This document shows positions 8,499 through 17,613 of a stretch of 64,000 nt of DNA, piece after piece. The notes beneath the pieces were generated by a model. It was not told the origin of the DNA. It did no database searches and saw only the letters and a program-made list of their open reading frames with translations. The position numbers were made by a program, and so were the translations under genes. This stretch comes from an uncultured Vibrio sp. (GTDB lineage Bacteria > Pseudomonadota > Gammaproteobacteria > Enterobacterales > Vibrionaceae), in NCBI GenBank assembly GCA_947504195.1, contig CANNGN010000015.1, forward strand, positions 1 through 64,000, given 5' to 3'. The number at the start of each line of letters is the position of its first letter. Positions within the stretch are counted from its first letter, which is position 1.

Positions 8499-9488
8499 GT
8501 GGCTGAACAATTTAAAGATAACTTACAGCGTAAGTTTCATTACTTACGCCTGTCGGTGACGGATGTATGCAATTTTAAGTGTACATATTGTCTTCCCGAT
8601 GGCTATCGCTCCAACGGTGAGCGAAATTCCTCATTTCTTTCTCTTGATGAGATCGGTCGAGTTGCCAGTGCCTTTGCGCAGTGTGGCACTTCGAAAGTTC
8701 GTCTCACAGGTGGAGAGCCTTCCTTACGTCGAGATTTTAACGACATCATCGCGTCAATATCAGACGTGCCTCAGATCTCGAAACTCGCGATGACCACCAA
8801 TGGGTACCGCTTAGCTACACATGCGGAGCAATGGCGGCGGTCGGGTCTTACCCAACTTAATATCAGTGTCGATAGCTTGAACTCAAAAATGTTCCACCAA
8901 ATCACTGGTGAAAACCGGTTTGAGCAGGTTTTGCAAGGCATCGATGTCTCTTTGGCCGCAGGTTACGACCAAGTCAAAATTAATGTGGTATTAATGAAAG
9001 AGCATAATGCTGCAGAGCTGCCAGCGTTTCTTGATTGGATTAAAGATAGACCACTACAAGTTCGCTTTATTGAGTTAATGCAAACCGGCAGTATGGATAA
9101 ATTTTTCCAAGAGCAGCATCTTTCGGGTATGACGATTATGGAATATTTGCTTCAGCGAGGCTGGCAAGAGAAAGGTCGCGGTGTTACTGATGGACCTGCT
9201 CGAGTCTTTTCTCATTCTGATTATGCTGGAGAGATAGGGTTAATCATGCCTTATAGTAAAGATTTCTGTCAGACCTGTAATCGTTTAAGAGTCTCTGCTA
9301 AAGGCAAACTTCATTTATGTTTATTCGGTGAATCTGGTGTCGAATTACGTGATTTGCTAGCTCGCGATGATCAGCAATCGGAGCTCATTGAAAGAATAGC
9401 ATTATCCCTACAAAATAAAGAAGCGACTCACTTTCTTCATGAAGGTAATACTGGAATGACACCACATTTAGCATCTATTGGTGGTTAA
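8499..9488 (+). CDS. moaA: MoaA, GTP 3',8-cyclase
   Basis: MoaA is a radical-SAM enzyme. With MoaC it converts GTP to cyclic pyranopterin monophosphate, the first step of molybdopterin synthesis. The radical-SAM 4Fe-4S motif CNFKCTYC lies near residue 20. A second cluster motif CQTCNRL with a downstream Cys (HLCLFG) lies near 255-275, and the protein ends in the essential Gly-Gly. I chose the GTG at 8499 because GGAAAGG precedes it by 6 bp and the product begins like other MoaA proteins. An upstream TTG at 8484 lies inside the riboswitch helix. The protein is 329 aa. Confidence 0.95.
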   Translation: MAEQFKDNLQRKFHYLRLSVTDVCNFKCTYCLPDGYRSNGERNSSFLSLDEIGRVASAFAQCGTSKVRLTGGEPSLRRDFNDIIASISDVPQISKLAMTTNGYRLATHAEQWRRSGLTQLNISVDSLNSKMFHQITGENRFEQVLQGIDVSLAAGYDQVKINVVLMKEHNAAELPAFLDWIKDRPLQVRFIELMQTGSMDKFFQEQHLSGMTIMEYLLQRGWQEKGRGVTDGPARVFSHSDYAGEIGLIMPYSKDFCQTCNRLRVSAKGKLHLCLFGESGVELRDLLARDDQQSELIERIALSLQNKEATHFLHEGNTGMTPHLASIGG

Positions 9489-9519
9489 GTAAGCGGTATT
9501 TTCGGTTAAATTTTAGTCC

Positions 9520-9556
9520 ACAAGGATTAGGCCTTTCACTGTCCTTGTATTTTTAT
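9520..9556 (+). terminator. Possible terminator between moaA and moaC
   Basis: A 7-bp stem (ACAAGGA with TCCTTGT, 15-nt loop) is followed by ATTTTTAT, 30 bp after the moaA stop. It may attenuate read-through from moaA to moaC. The long loop makes it weak. Confidence 0.45.
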
Positions 9557-9582
9557 GCTACATACTAATAAGAAGTACAAAA

Positions 9583-10062
9583 ATGAACGAACTAACTCAT
9601 GTTAACTCATCTGGCGAAGCAAACATGGTTGATGTGTCAGCCAAAGATGAAAGTGTCCGAGTCGCTCGAGCGCAAGCGATTGTCGAAGTTTCACAGCAAA
9701 CGTTAGACTTGATTATTTCAGGCCAACATCACAAAGGCGATGTTTTCGCTACTGCGAGGATTGCAGGAATTCAAGCAGCGAAAAAAACATGGGACTTGAT
9801 TCCGTTATGTCACCCTCTACTCTTATCCAAAGCAGAAGTGCAACTTGAAGTCGACGAATCGCTCTGTCAGATTCGTATTGAGTCTTTGTGTAAATTAAGT
9901 GGGAAAACAGGGGTAGAGATGGAAGCACTCACTGCTGCCTCTGTTGCTGCGCTGACGGTATACGACATGTGCAAAGCGATTCAAAAAGACATCGTAATAA
10001 AAGATGTGCGTTTATTGGAAAAGCGTGGTGGTAAATCTGGTGATTTTAAGGTGGAATTATGA
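9583..10062 (+). CDS. moaC: MoaC, cyclic pyranopterin monophosphate synthase
   Basis: MoaC converts the MoaA product (3',8-cyclo-GTP) to cyclic pyranopterin monophosphate. The 159-residue protein carries the family motifs LIPLCHPL, GKTGVEMEALTA, YDMCKA and the terminal KSGDFK. The last four bases overlap the moaD start (ATGA). The 94-bp gap after moaA holds a terminator-like hairpin and no moaB, which commonly sits at this place in related species. Confidence 0.96.
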   Translation: MNELTHVNSSGEANMVDVSAKDESVRVARAQAIVEVSQQTLDLIISGQHHKGDVFATARIAGIQAAKKTWDLIPLCHPLLLSKAEVQLEVDESLCQIRIESLCKLSGKTGVEMEALTAASVAALTVYDMCKAIQKDIVIKDVRLLEKRGGKSGDFKVEL

Positions 10063-10304
10063 TTAAAGTCGTTTTCTTTGCTCAAACGCGCGAACTCGTG
10101 GGAGTTGGTGAGCTTTCCCTTGATGCGAACTTTTCAAATGTTGAATCACTTCGCCAGCATCTAGCAGAACAGTCAGATAAATGGCAACTTGCCCTTGAGT
10201 CAGACCAATTACTTGTTGCTATCAATCAGGAAATCGCCAACTTTGACAGCCAAGTTAATGATGGCGACGAGGTTGCTTTCTTCCCTCCTGTCACTGGAGG
10301 TTAA
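10059..10304 (+). CDS. moaD: MoaD, molybdopterin synthase sulfur-carrier subunit
   Basis: MoaD is the small ubiquitin-like subunit of molybdopterin synthase. Its C-terminal Gly-Gly is thiocarboxylated by MoeB and donates sulfur to cPMP. The 81-residue protein has the expected end FFPPVTGG. It overlaps moaC by 4 bp and ends 1 bp before moaE, so the three genes form one translationally coupled unit. Confidence 0.95.
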   Translation: MIKVVFFAQTRELVGVGELSLDANFSNVESLRQHLAEQSDKWQLALESDQLLVAINQEIANFDSQVNDGDEVAFFPPVTGG

Positions 10305-10305
10305 G

Positions 10306-10770
10306 ATGGCGATTACAATTCGTGTTGAGGAGCAAGACTTCTCGTTAGCTGCTGAATATGAACGAGTGACAGCTTCGACAGACGTTGGCGCTGTTGTCAC
10401 GTTCGTTGGTAAAGTTCGAGATATGAATCTTGGCGATGGTGTTACTGGCTTAAAACTAGAGCATTATCCTGGTATGACGGAACGAGTTTTAACTCAACTA
10501 GCTGAAGAGGCCCAAGCTCGTTGGCAGTTGATGGATATTACTGTCATTCATCGTATTGGTGATTTAGATATTGGTGACCAGATAGTATTAGTGATTGTCA
10601 CCAGTTTGCACCGTGGTGAAGCATTTGACGCGTGCCATTTTCTGATGGATTTACTCAAAACCAAAGCACCATTTTGGAAAAAAGAACGCACTTTAGATGA
10701 TGAACGTTGGCTGGAAGCTCGAGATATTGATCACCAAGCAGCTTCAGAATGGCAGTTAAAGAAGTCGTAA
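10306..10770 (+). CDS. moaE: MoaE, molybdopterin synthase catalytic subunit
   Basis: MoaE forms the heterotetramer with MoaD that inserts two sulfurs into cPMP. The ATG at 10306 follows the moaD stop by 1 bp and has GGAGG upstream, inside the end of moaD. It gives a 154-residue protein starting MAITIRVEEQDF. Family motifs include GAVVTFVGKVRD, LEHYPGMTE, HRIGDLDIGD, HRGEAF and the catalytic-lysine region LKTKAPFWKKE. A longer in-frame reading from 10189 only extends it through moaD and is not used. Confidence 0.95.
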   Translation: MAITIRVEEQDFSLAAEYERVTASTDVGAVVTFVGKVRDMNLGDGVTGLKLEHYPGMTERVLTQLAEEAQARWQLMDITVIHRIGDLDIGDQIVLVIVTSLHRGEAFDACHFLMDLLKTKAPFWKKERTLDDERWLEARDIDHQAASEWQLKKS

Positions 10771-10896
10771 TTCACACAAATTTATCGTTGATAGTCTACA
10801 ACAATGAGAGAAATAGATTTAATCCATTGCTCAATTGAGTAAAAATAGTCCACACTGAGTATGTTGGCTTCATTCATTGAAGAAGAGGTATAAAGT

Positions 10897-11313
10897 ATGG
10901 AATCGCAAAAAGTTAAAGACTATATGACCAAACAGCCGGTTACATTCACGCCTGATATGTCGCTCGCGACGGCGTTAGAAAAAGTAATTGGCTCAGAGCA
11001 ATTTGGTGGTCCGGTTATTGATGATTGTAAGCAAGTTATTGGCTTTTTGTCAGAACAGGATTTGATTGATAAATTGGTGAAGGTTAGTTACTACTGTCAG
11101 GATAGTTATGTCGTCGGTGATTGCATGTCGACTGAAGTACTATCAGTTGACTCAAATATGCCCATTATTGAACTTGCCTCGCGGATGACAATTGGAAAGC
11201 CAAAGGTTTATCCGGTTATTGATGATGGGAAATTGGTTGGACTTATTACTCGTAGGGCTGCGTTAGTTGCTATCGACAACAGCTTAAAAAATTGCTTCAA
11301 ACATCCAGTATAA
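10897..11313 (+). CDS. CBS-domain protein
   Basis: The 138-residue protein consists of two CBS motifs, about residues 5-60 (VKDYMTKQPVTF) and 72-130 (VGDCMSTEVLSV), with no other domain. Tandem CBS domains usually bind adenosyl nucleotides and act as regulatory modules. Partner and ligand cannot be read from the sequence. It is a separate unit 126 bp after moaE and has its own terminator. Confidence 0.85.
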   Translation: MESQKVKDYMTKQPVTFTPDMSLATALEKVIGSEQFGGPVIDDCKQVIGFLSEQDLIDKLVKVSYYCQDSYVVGDCMSTEVLSVDSNMPIIELASRMTIGKPKVYPVIDDGKLVGLITRRAALVAIDNSLKNCFKHPV

Positions 11314-11316
11314 AAG

Positions 11317-11345
11317 TAGAGCCACATTTGTGGCTCTAGCTTTTT
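11317..11345 (+). terminator. Terminator after the CBS-domain gene
   Basis: TAGAGCCAC pairs with GTGGCTCTA around a 4-nt loop, followed by GCTTTTTG. It also lies between convergent genes. Confidence 0.8.
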
Positions 11346-11356
11346 GTAGTCGTTGA

Positions 11357-12178
11357 TTATGCTGCGTTATCAGAGGTTGTGAGTAACTTTGGTAATGGGA
11401 TGTAGAGACTTTCAGTGAGGTCGCTCAGCATTTGGTCATACACATTTGCCACTGTAAGAGATATATCTGCGGTTATTTGATACATTTCTTCTGCATCGAA
11501 TTCCGTGCTTAAGTCATCGTTAATATCACTTAGAAATTTGATTGCATTTGCACATGTAGGCGATGAGATCATTAATGAGTTGATGAGTGCAAGTTGATTT
11601 AATTTACGGCAAATGCTCTCAGAATAGTGGATTAATCGTAAGCGTCCTTCGGAACTATTCATATCCTCAATACACACTCTTAGTTGAGTTAATGCATCCA
11701 TGGTATCGATGACTTGCTGCCAATTCATATGATACTCATCACTTAAATCGATGCGATTAACATCAACCAACCATGAAAGTACCACTTCATCCATGAGAAA
11801 CATACAATGGCGGATAGACTTACCGTGAATAATTTGATTATTTGAAACGGAACGTTGGTCCCAGTCTTTGATTAGTGTATTCAATTTTAGCTGTAAAACA
11901 CGATACATTGGTTTACTGTCAACGTTCGCAGTAGCAATGAGTTGTGCTGTTTTTTCTTGCATCGACTCTTGCAATTGACTTACTTCAGCATTCCGTTCTT
12001 CACCAAACATTAAAGTATGATGAGTCGCTCGGCGGTGCTGACGGCAAAGGAATAAAGTTTGACGAAGTCCAATGAGTAACTCATATTTCCGTTGCAGAGT
12101 AGAATTGCGTTGTTTTGCTTGATAGAGCATAAGCCCTAATATAGCTAACGATATTAAAATCGAAATGGTAACAAACAT
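11357..12178 (-). CDS. Membrane-anchored protein of unknown function, possibly NIT-like sensory
   Basis: I do not recognise this 273-residue protein with certainty. An N-terminal membrane helix (residues 2-19) is followed by an entirely soluble, helix-rich body. The segment LLIGLRQTLFLCRQHRRATHHTLMFGEE, then a Gln/Glu-rich helix, resembles the start of nitrate/nitrite-sensing (NIT) domains, which have a Q/H-R-G/R pattern at this place. No kinase, HAMP or output domain follows. A strong Shine-Dalgarno (GGGAGG, 8 bp before the ATG) supports the start. The NIT relation is inference from pattern only. Confidence 0.7.
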   Translation of the reverse strand: MFVTISILISLAILGLMLYQAKQRNSTLQRKYELLIGLRQTLFLCRQHRRATHHTLMFGEERNAEVSQLQESMQEKTAQLIATANVDSKPMYRVLQLKLNTLIKDWDQRSVSNNQIIHGKSIRHCMFLMDEVVLSWLVDVNRIDLSDEYHMNWQQVIDTMDALTQLRVCIEDMNSSEGRLRLIHYSESICRKLNQLALINSLMISSPTCANAIKFLSDINDDLSTEFDAEEMYQITADISLTVANVYDQMLSDLTESLYIPLPKLLTTSDNAA

Positions 12179-12334
12179 ACATCACGCCTCCCTCACAAGA
12201 ATTTATATTAAGTTTAGCATGAATGATGCCATGATTAATATCTAATTAAATCAGTATAATAACCATTAATTATCTATTGCTTTGCACCAACCTAGTTCGT
12301 TGTTGGTCAAGGGTGTGATCATGGTTCAATAAAC

Positions 12335-12362
12335 AAAACCCCTGATTGATATCAATCAGGGG
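12335..12362 (-). terminator. metG terminator
   Basis: A perfect 24-nt palindrome (12-bp arms around CCCCTGATTGAT) is followed on the minus strand by TTTTG. It lies 30 bp past the metG stop. Confidence 0.85.
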
Positions 12363-12391
12363 TATATGGTTTTAGTACAAATAATATGTGT

Positions 12392-14437
12392 CTACATGAC
12401 TCTCATACCTGGTTGGGCACCATCATGAGGTTCTAAAATCCATAGCTCATCTCCACCTGGACCTGCTGCGAGAATCATCCCTTCAGACATACCAAATTTC
12501 ATTTTGCGCGGCTTGAGGTTAGCCACCATCACGGTGTATTTGCCGACTAATTCTTCAGGTGAATAAGCCGCTTTAATACCAGAGAACACTTGGCGAGTCT
12601 CTCCTCCAATATCTAACTGGAACTTAAGTAGCTTGTTGGCTTTAGGCACTGACTCGCACGAAATAATTTTAGCGATACGCATATCGACTTTTGCAAAATC
12701 GTCAAATTCAATTTCTTCGGCAATTGGGTCTTTACTCAGCTCGGTTTCGTCTTGAGTTGCACTTTGTGCAGCCGCAACTTCTTGAGCTGCAACTTCTTTT
12801 GATGCTTCGATCATCGCGTCGATATGTTTGCTATCGATACGATTAAACAGCGCTTTGAATTTGGTGATTTGATGAGACATCAGCGGTGTGTCTAATGCCT
12901 CCCACGTTAGCTCTTGATTTAAAAATGCTTCAGTGCGCTCGGTCAAAGTAGGCATCACTGGCTTGAGGTAAGTCATTAACACTCGGAACAGGTTTAAGCC
13001 AACAGAACATACATCTTGTAACTCTTTGTCTTTGCCTTCCTGTTTTGCGATGACCCATGGGGCTTTTTCGTCAATATACTGGTTTGCTTTATCAGCCAAC
13101 GCCGTGATTTCACGAATAGCGCGAGAAAATTCTCGGTTTTCGTAGCATTCAGCAATTCGCTCTCCTGCATCGACAAACTCTTTATACAGTTCTGGCTCTG
13201 CGAAGTCTGCTGACAGTTGACCATCAAAACGTTTGCTAATGAAACCTGCATTACGTGATGCAAGATTTACAATTTTGTTCACAACGTCAGAGTTTACTCG
13301 TTGAGTAAAATCATCGAGATTTAAATCGAGGTCGTCAATCCGGTTATTCAGTTTTGCCGCGTAGTAGTAACGTAGGCATTCAGGGTCTAGATGTTCTAAG
13401 TAGGTGCTAGCCTTGATGAATGTCCCTTTAGATTTAGACATTTTAGCGCCATTGACAGTGACATACCCATGAACATATACGTTGTTTGGTTTTCTAAAAC
13501 CAGAGCCTTCTAGCATTGCAGGCCAAAATAGACTGTGGAAATAGACGATATCCTTACCGATAAAGTGATAGAGCTCGGCACTGCTGTCTTTTTTCCAATA
13601 CTCATCGAAACTAAGATCAGGGCGTTTATCACATAGGTTTTTGAATGAGCCCATGTATCCAATCGGAGCATCTAACCATACATAGAAAAACTTATTCTCT
13701 TCCCCAGGAATTTCGAAACCAAAATAAGGTGCGTCACGAGAAATATCCCACTGCTGTAAGCCAGACTCAAACCACTCTTGCATCTTATTTGCTGTTTCTG
13801 TCTGTAATGAACCAGAGCGTGTCCACTCTTTTAGCATGCTTTCAAACTGAGGAAGATCGAAGAAGAAGTGCTCTGAATCTTTCATGATTGGTGTTGCACC
13901 TGATACCGCTGACTTTGGATTGATCAAATCGGTTGGGCTATAGGTTTCACCACATGCGTCACAGTTATCACCATACTGATCTTCAGACTTACATTTTGGG
14001 CAAGTACCTTTAACGAAACGGTCCGGTAAGAACATCTCTTTTTCTGGGTCGAAGAGTTGAGAAATCGTACGACTTGAAATAAAACCATTGGCTTTGAGCT
14101 GAGTATAGATGTGTGCAGAGAGTTCTCGGTTTTCATCACTGTGAGTGCTGTGATAGTTATCAAAACTAATATCAAAGCCTGCAAAATCTTTTTGGTGCTC
14201 TTCACTTACTGAAGCAATCATCTCTTCTGGAGTTATACCCATCTGCTGTGCTTTCAGCATTATCGGTGTACCGTGAGCATCATCGGCGCAGATGAAATTG
14301 ATTGTGTTGCCTCGCAGGCGTTGATAACGCACCCAAATGTCTGCTTGGATATGCTCGAGCATATGACCTAGATGGATTGAACCGTTCGCGTATGGAAGGG
14401 CACAAGTGACCAAAATTTTTCTTGGTTGAGTTGCCAT
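12392..14437 (-). CDS. metG: Methionyl-tRNA synthetase
   Basis: MetRS charges tRNA-Met and initiator tRNA. The 681-residue protein has the class I HIGH motif (PYANGSIHLGH, residues 15-25), a zinc knuckle with CPKC and CDAC pairs near 145-160, and the KMSKS loop (NGAKMSKSKG). A C-terminal tRNA-binding (Trbp111/EMAP-like) dimerisation domain covers about residues 580-681. It is close in length to the E. coli enzyme. It is divergently transcribed from mrp, with a 158-bp promoter region between the two. Confidence 0.97.
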   Translation of the reverse strand: MATQPRKILVTCALPYANGSIHLGHMLEHIQADIWVRYQRLRGNTINFICADDAHGTPIMLKAQQMGITPEEMIASVSEEHQKDFAGFDISFDNYHSTHSDENRELSAHIYTQLKANGFISSRTISQLFDPEKEMFLPDRFVKGTCPKCKSEDQYGDNCDACGETYSPTDLINPKSAVSGATPIMKDSEHFFFDLPQFESMLKEWTRSGSLQTETANKMQEWFESGLQQWDISRDAPYFGFEIPGEENKFFYVWLDAPIGYMGSFKNLCDKRPDLSFDEYWKKDSSAELYHFIGKDIVYFHSLFWPAMLEGSGFRKPNNVYVHGYVTVNGAKMSKSKGTFIKASTYLEHLDPECLRYYYAAKLNNRIDDLDLNLDDFTQRVNSDVVNKIVNLASRNAGFISKRFDGQLSADFAEPELYKEFVDAGERIAECYENREFSRAIREITALADKANQYIDEKAPWVIAKQEGKDKELQDVCSVGLNLFRVLMTYLKPVMPTLTERTEAFLNQELTWEALDTPLMSHQITKFKALFNRIDSKHIDAMIEASKEVAAQEVAAAQSATQDETELSKDPIAEEIEFDDFAKVDMRIAKIISCESVPKANKLLKFQLDIGGETRQVFSGIKAAYSPEELVGKYTVMVANLKPRKMKFGMSEGMILAAGPGGDELWILEPHDGAQPGMRVM

Positions 14438-14595
14438 ACTTTAATTTTCGCTTTGTTTGATGGGTATAAAATGAGAGGGTTAATAGTACCTGATGCAGCT
14501 GATTACGCCAAGTCACACAAGCGGTAAAGCTATATTAATTGAAGGCTTTTTCCATAGGTCTAGCAGTGGTAGCATGTAGTCAATGGAGGACGACT

Positions 14596-15663
14596 ATGTC
14601 TACGAATACAATACTTGAACAGGCTCGTTCAATTCTGAGCCAATACCAACACCCTTTACTGATCTCCGACTGGAGCAAAGACCCTAACATTATTATTTTG
14701 CAGCAGGGCAACATTGTCATTGCACTGCCGTTTTCGAGTCACACATTAAGATTGGATCTTGAGCAATGGCTTATAGAACAATCGGTGTCACAAGCATTGG
14801 GTTGTGATGTGTCAGTGGTTCAAAAAATTAAGTCATTAAAATCTCACAACCCTAAAAAAATAAACGGGGTTAAGAATATTATTGCGATTACCTCTGCAAA
14901 AGGAGGGGTCGGAAAATCAACGACCGCTGCTAACTGTGCGCTCGCACTGGCTAATAGTGGAGCTAAAGTCGGTATTTTGGATGCGGATGTTTATGGTCCA
15001 TCGTTGCCCTTGATGTTTGGTACTCGTGGGCGTGAATTAGAAGTTCGTGATGGAAAATGGATGCAACCAATAACGGCTCACGGCATTGCAACACACTCCA
15101 TCGGCTATGTGGTCAGTCAAGATGATGCCGCAATATGGCGTGGTCCAATGGCATCTAAGGCATTAGGTCAATTGTTAAATGAGACAGAGTGGCCAGATCT
15201 TGACTATTTGGTGATCGATATGCCACCGGGTACGGGTGATATCCAAATTACGTTATCGCAAGAAATTCCAGTTACTGGTGCGGTGGTGGTTACCACTCCT
15301 CAAGATATGGCACTTGCAGACGCTCAAAAAGGTATCGCAATGTTTAATCAGGTTGGTGTCCCTGTGGTCGGTATTGTTGAAAATATGAGTTATCACATTT
15401 GTAGTCACTGTGGGAAACACGACGATATTTTCGGTACGGGAGGAGCAGCTAAGGTGGCGGAGCGTCATTCCATTCCTTTATTGGGGCAAATGCCACTCCA
15501 CCGTCAATTACGTGAAGATATTGATTCTGGCACGCCAACCATGATAGCTCGTCCTGAAAGTGAGTTTGCTGGGTACTATGTCGCGATGTCGGAGCAAATT
15601 TCTTCTAGGATGTACTGGTCTGGAAGTGTGGATACGGAATTAATTATGACTATGGCTGTCTGA
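14596..15663 (+). CDS. mrp: Mrp/ApbC, iron-sulfur carrier P-loop ATPase
   Basis: Mrp/ApbC proteins bind and transfer Fe-S clusters in an ATP-dependent way. I chose the ATG at 14596 because GGAGG precedes it; a reading from 14539 lacks a ribosome site. The 355-residue protein has an N-terminal region of the MIP18-like type. The deviant Walker A SAKGGVGKSTTA lies near residue 101, followed by DADVYGPSLP, IDMPPGTGD, and a CSHC cluster motif near the C-terminus. It is divergent from metG, as in E. coli and other gammaproteobacteria. Confidence 0.95.
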   Translation: MSTNTILEQARSILSQYQHPLLISDWSKDPNIIILQQGNIVIALPFSSHTLRLDLEQWLIEQSVSQALGCDVSVVQKIKSLKSHNPKKINGVKNIIAITSAKGGVGKSTTAANCALALANSGAKVGILDADVYGPSLPLMFGTRGRELEVRDGKWMQPITAHGIATHSIGYVVSQDDAAIWRGPMASKALGQLLNETEWPDLDYLVIDMPPGTGDIQITLSQEIPVTGAVVVTTPQDMALADAQKGIAMFNQVGVPVVGIVENMSYHICSHCGKHDDIFGTGGAAKVAERHSIPLLGQMPLHRQLREDIDSGTPTMIARPESEFAGYYVAMSEQISSRMYWSGSVDTELIMTMAV

Positions 15664-15797
15664 TAGTTGAACACATGTTCCAAATGATAAGATATTAACC
15701 AGTTAATTTTTCGTTTGAGCATGTTGAATAACCAGAATTCAGTCTAGTGACGACTGTTGATACGAGACACTTAATATAGCTATAAGGGTATTTCTTT

Positions 15798-17381
15798 ATG
15801 ACAGTACGCCAAGTTTTCGTCAGATTTTCGATTGTATCAGTAATATTAATAGCGGCTTTATCATTGCTTTCTCAAGCTTGGTTGTGGCTCTATGTCGTCG
15901 TAATACCTGTTGTTCTAATTGGCTTTTATGACATGTGTCAACATCGACAATCTATTCGTCGGTTATACCCAGTCTTTGGGCGATTTAGATACTTGTTAGA
16001 ATCAATTAGACCAGAGATACAACAATATTTTGTTGAGAATGAAACGAGTGGAATGCCTATTCCAAGAGAATTTCGTTCGTTAGTATATCAACGCTCAAAA
16101 GGTGCAAGAGATACACGCCCTTTTGGTACCATATTTGATGTAAATCGCGCTGGATATGAGTGGGTCAATCACTCTATGCAACCCAAACACCTTTCTGATC
16201 TCGATCCTCGAGTTAAATTTGGCGGCCCAGACTGTCTCCAACCTTATATGGCTTCTCCACTCAATATATCAGCAATGAGTTATGGAGCATTAAGCAAAAA
16301 TGCAATTATGGCATTGAACCGCGGCGCGAAAATTGGTGGTTTTTCTCATAATACCGGAGAGGGAAGTATCAGCCCTTATCACCTAGAGCACGGTGGGGAT
16401 ATTGTTTGGCAAATCGGTACTGGTTACTTTGGTTGTCGAAATGACGAAGGTGGTTTTAATCCTGATACATTTGCAATAAATGCAAAAAAAGAAGTGGTTA
16501 AAATGATTGAGATAAAACTTTCTCAAGGCGCGAAGCCCGGCCATGGTGGAATCTTGCCTGCCGCTAAATTAACGCAAGAGATAGCAACGATCCGCCATGT
16601 CCCAATGGGAGAAGATGTTGTTTCACCTCCTTCACACAGCGCTTTTTCTACTCCAACAGAGTTATTATACTTTGTTAAGCAATTGCGAGACTTATCGGGT
16701 GGTAAACCTGTTGGCTTTAAACTCTGTATTGGTCGACAGGATGAGTTTCTAGCGATATGTAAGGCGATGATAGAGACAGGTATTTTACCCGATTTTATCA
16801 CCGTTGATGGTGGTGAAGGCGGAACAGGTGCTGCGCCAACCGAAATGACCAACTCTGTCGGAGCACCCATTAGAGATGGATTGATTTTTGTCAATAATGC
16901 CTTGATTGGTTTTGGGTTAAGAAAACAGATACGTGTTATCGCGTCTGGAAAAATGTTTTCTGCTTTTCATATTCTCAGGGCGATTGCATTAGGTGCTGAT
17001 ACTGTGAATTCTGCTCGCGGTATGATGATGTCTTTGGGGTGTATTCAAGCTCGTACTTGTAATACCGATAACTGCCCAACAGGGATTGCAACTCAGAACC
17101 CTTCTCGAAACAAAGCCATTGTCGTGACTGACAAAGCACAGCGAGTAGCTAATTTCCAACGAGAAACCATTAAAAACTTAGTTGAATTGGTTGGAGCGGC
17201 AGGCCTCAATGGCATTCATGAACTCAAACCTCAGCATATAAATCGCCGAGTGCAAGGAACCGACGTAAAAAACTATGCTCAACTTTATCCAACAGTGGCA
17301 GAAAAATCCTTGTTAGACGAAACAACCATTCCCGAAAGTTGGCGCTATGATATGCAAGAAGCTAATGCTGCATCTTGGTAA
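15798..17381 (+). CDS. GltB-like FMN-binding glutamate synthase family protein
   Basis: The 527-residue protein has two N-terminal membrane helices (residues 8-48) followed by the FMN/central domain of glutamate synthase. Motifs are MSYGALSKNA, GEGSISPYH, GAKPGHGG, DGGEGGTGAAP and a 3Fe-4S-type cysteine cluster (CIQARTCNTDNCP). It lacks the glutaminase domain and the GltD partner, so it is not a complete glutamate synthase. Its reaction is not known to me. It may be a membrane-associated flavoprotein oxidoreductase. It stands alone with a strong terminator. Confidence 0.85.
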   Translation: MTVRQVFVRFSIVSVILIAALSLLSQAWLWLYVVVIPVVLIGFYDMCQHRQSIRRLYPVFGRFRYLLESIRPEIQQYFVENETSGMPIPREFRSLVYQRSKGARDTRPFGTIFDVNRAGYEWVNHSMQPKHLSDLDPRVKFGGPDCLQPYMASPLNISAMSYGALSKNAIMALNRGAKIGGFSHNTGEGSISPYHLEHGGDIVWQIGTGYFGCRNDEGGFNPDTFAINAKKEVVKMIEIKLSQGAKPGHGGILPAAKLTQEIATIRHVPMGEDVVSPPSHSAFSTPTELLYFVKQLRDLSGGKPVGFKLCIGRQDEFLAICKAMIETGILPDFITVDGGEGGTGAAPTEMTNSVGAPIRDGLIFVNNALIGFGLRKQIRVIASGKMFSAFHILRAIALGADTVNSARGMMMSLGCIQARTCNTDNCPTGIATQNPSRNKAIVVTDKAQRVANFQRETIKNLVELVGAAGLNGIHELKPQHINRRVQGTDVKNYAQLYPTVAEKSLLDETTIPESWRYDMQEANAASW

Positions 17382-17396
17382 TCGACAACTGATGTA

Positions 17397-17437
17397 AAAA
17401 ATGACAAAGAGGGCGATTGAGCCCTTTTTGTCATTTT
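17397..17437. terminator. Bidirectional terminator after the GltB-like gene
   Basis: GGGC pairs with GCCC around GATTGA inside a longer A/T-flanked stem (AATGACAAA with TTTGTCATT). T runs follow on the plus strand. Confidence 0.85.
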
Positions 17438-17613
17438 CATATTGGTTAACTGATAGAAAAAGATGGTAACCAGCAACTTGAAACTTTTTTAGCCAGTATC
17501 AGTGATAATAGTATGGATTTATGACTATGGTTGACTGGTATCTGTGTAAGCAACTCTTTATAATTCCGCGGCGACAAACATTTAACTTTTGGCTTTGAAT
17601 TAGGATTGCTTAC

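Noticed and set aside
10209..10400. 63-codon minus-strand ORF across moaD/moaE
   Set aside because: It lies entirely antisense to two clear genes; composition is that of a shadow frame.
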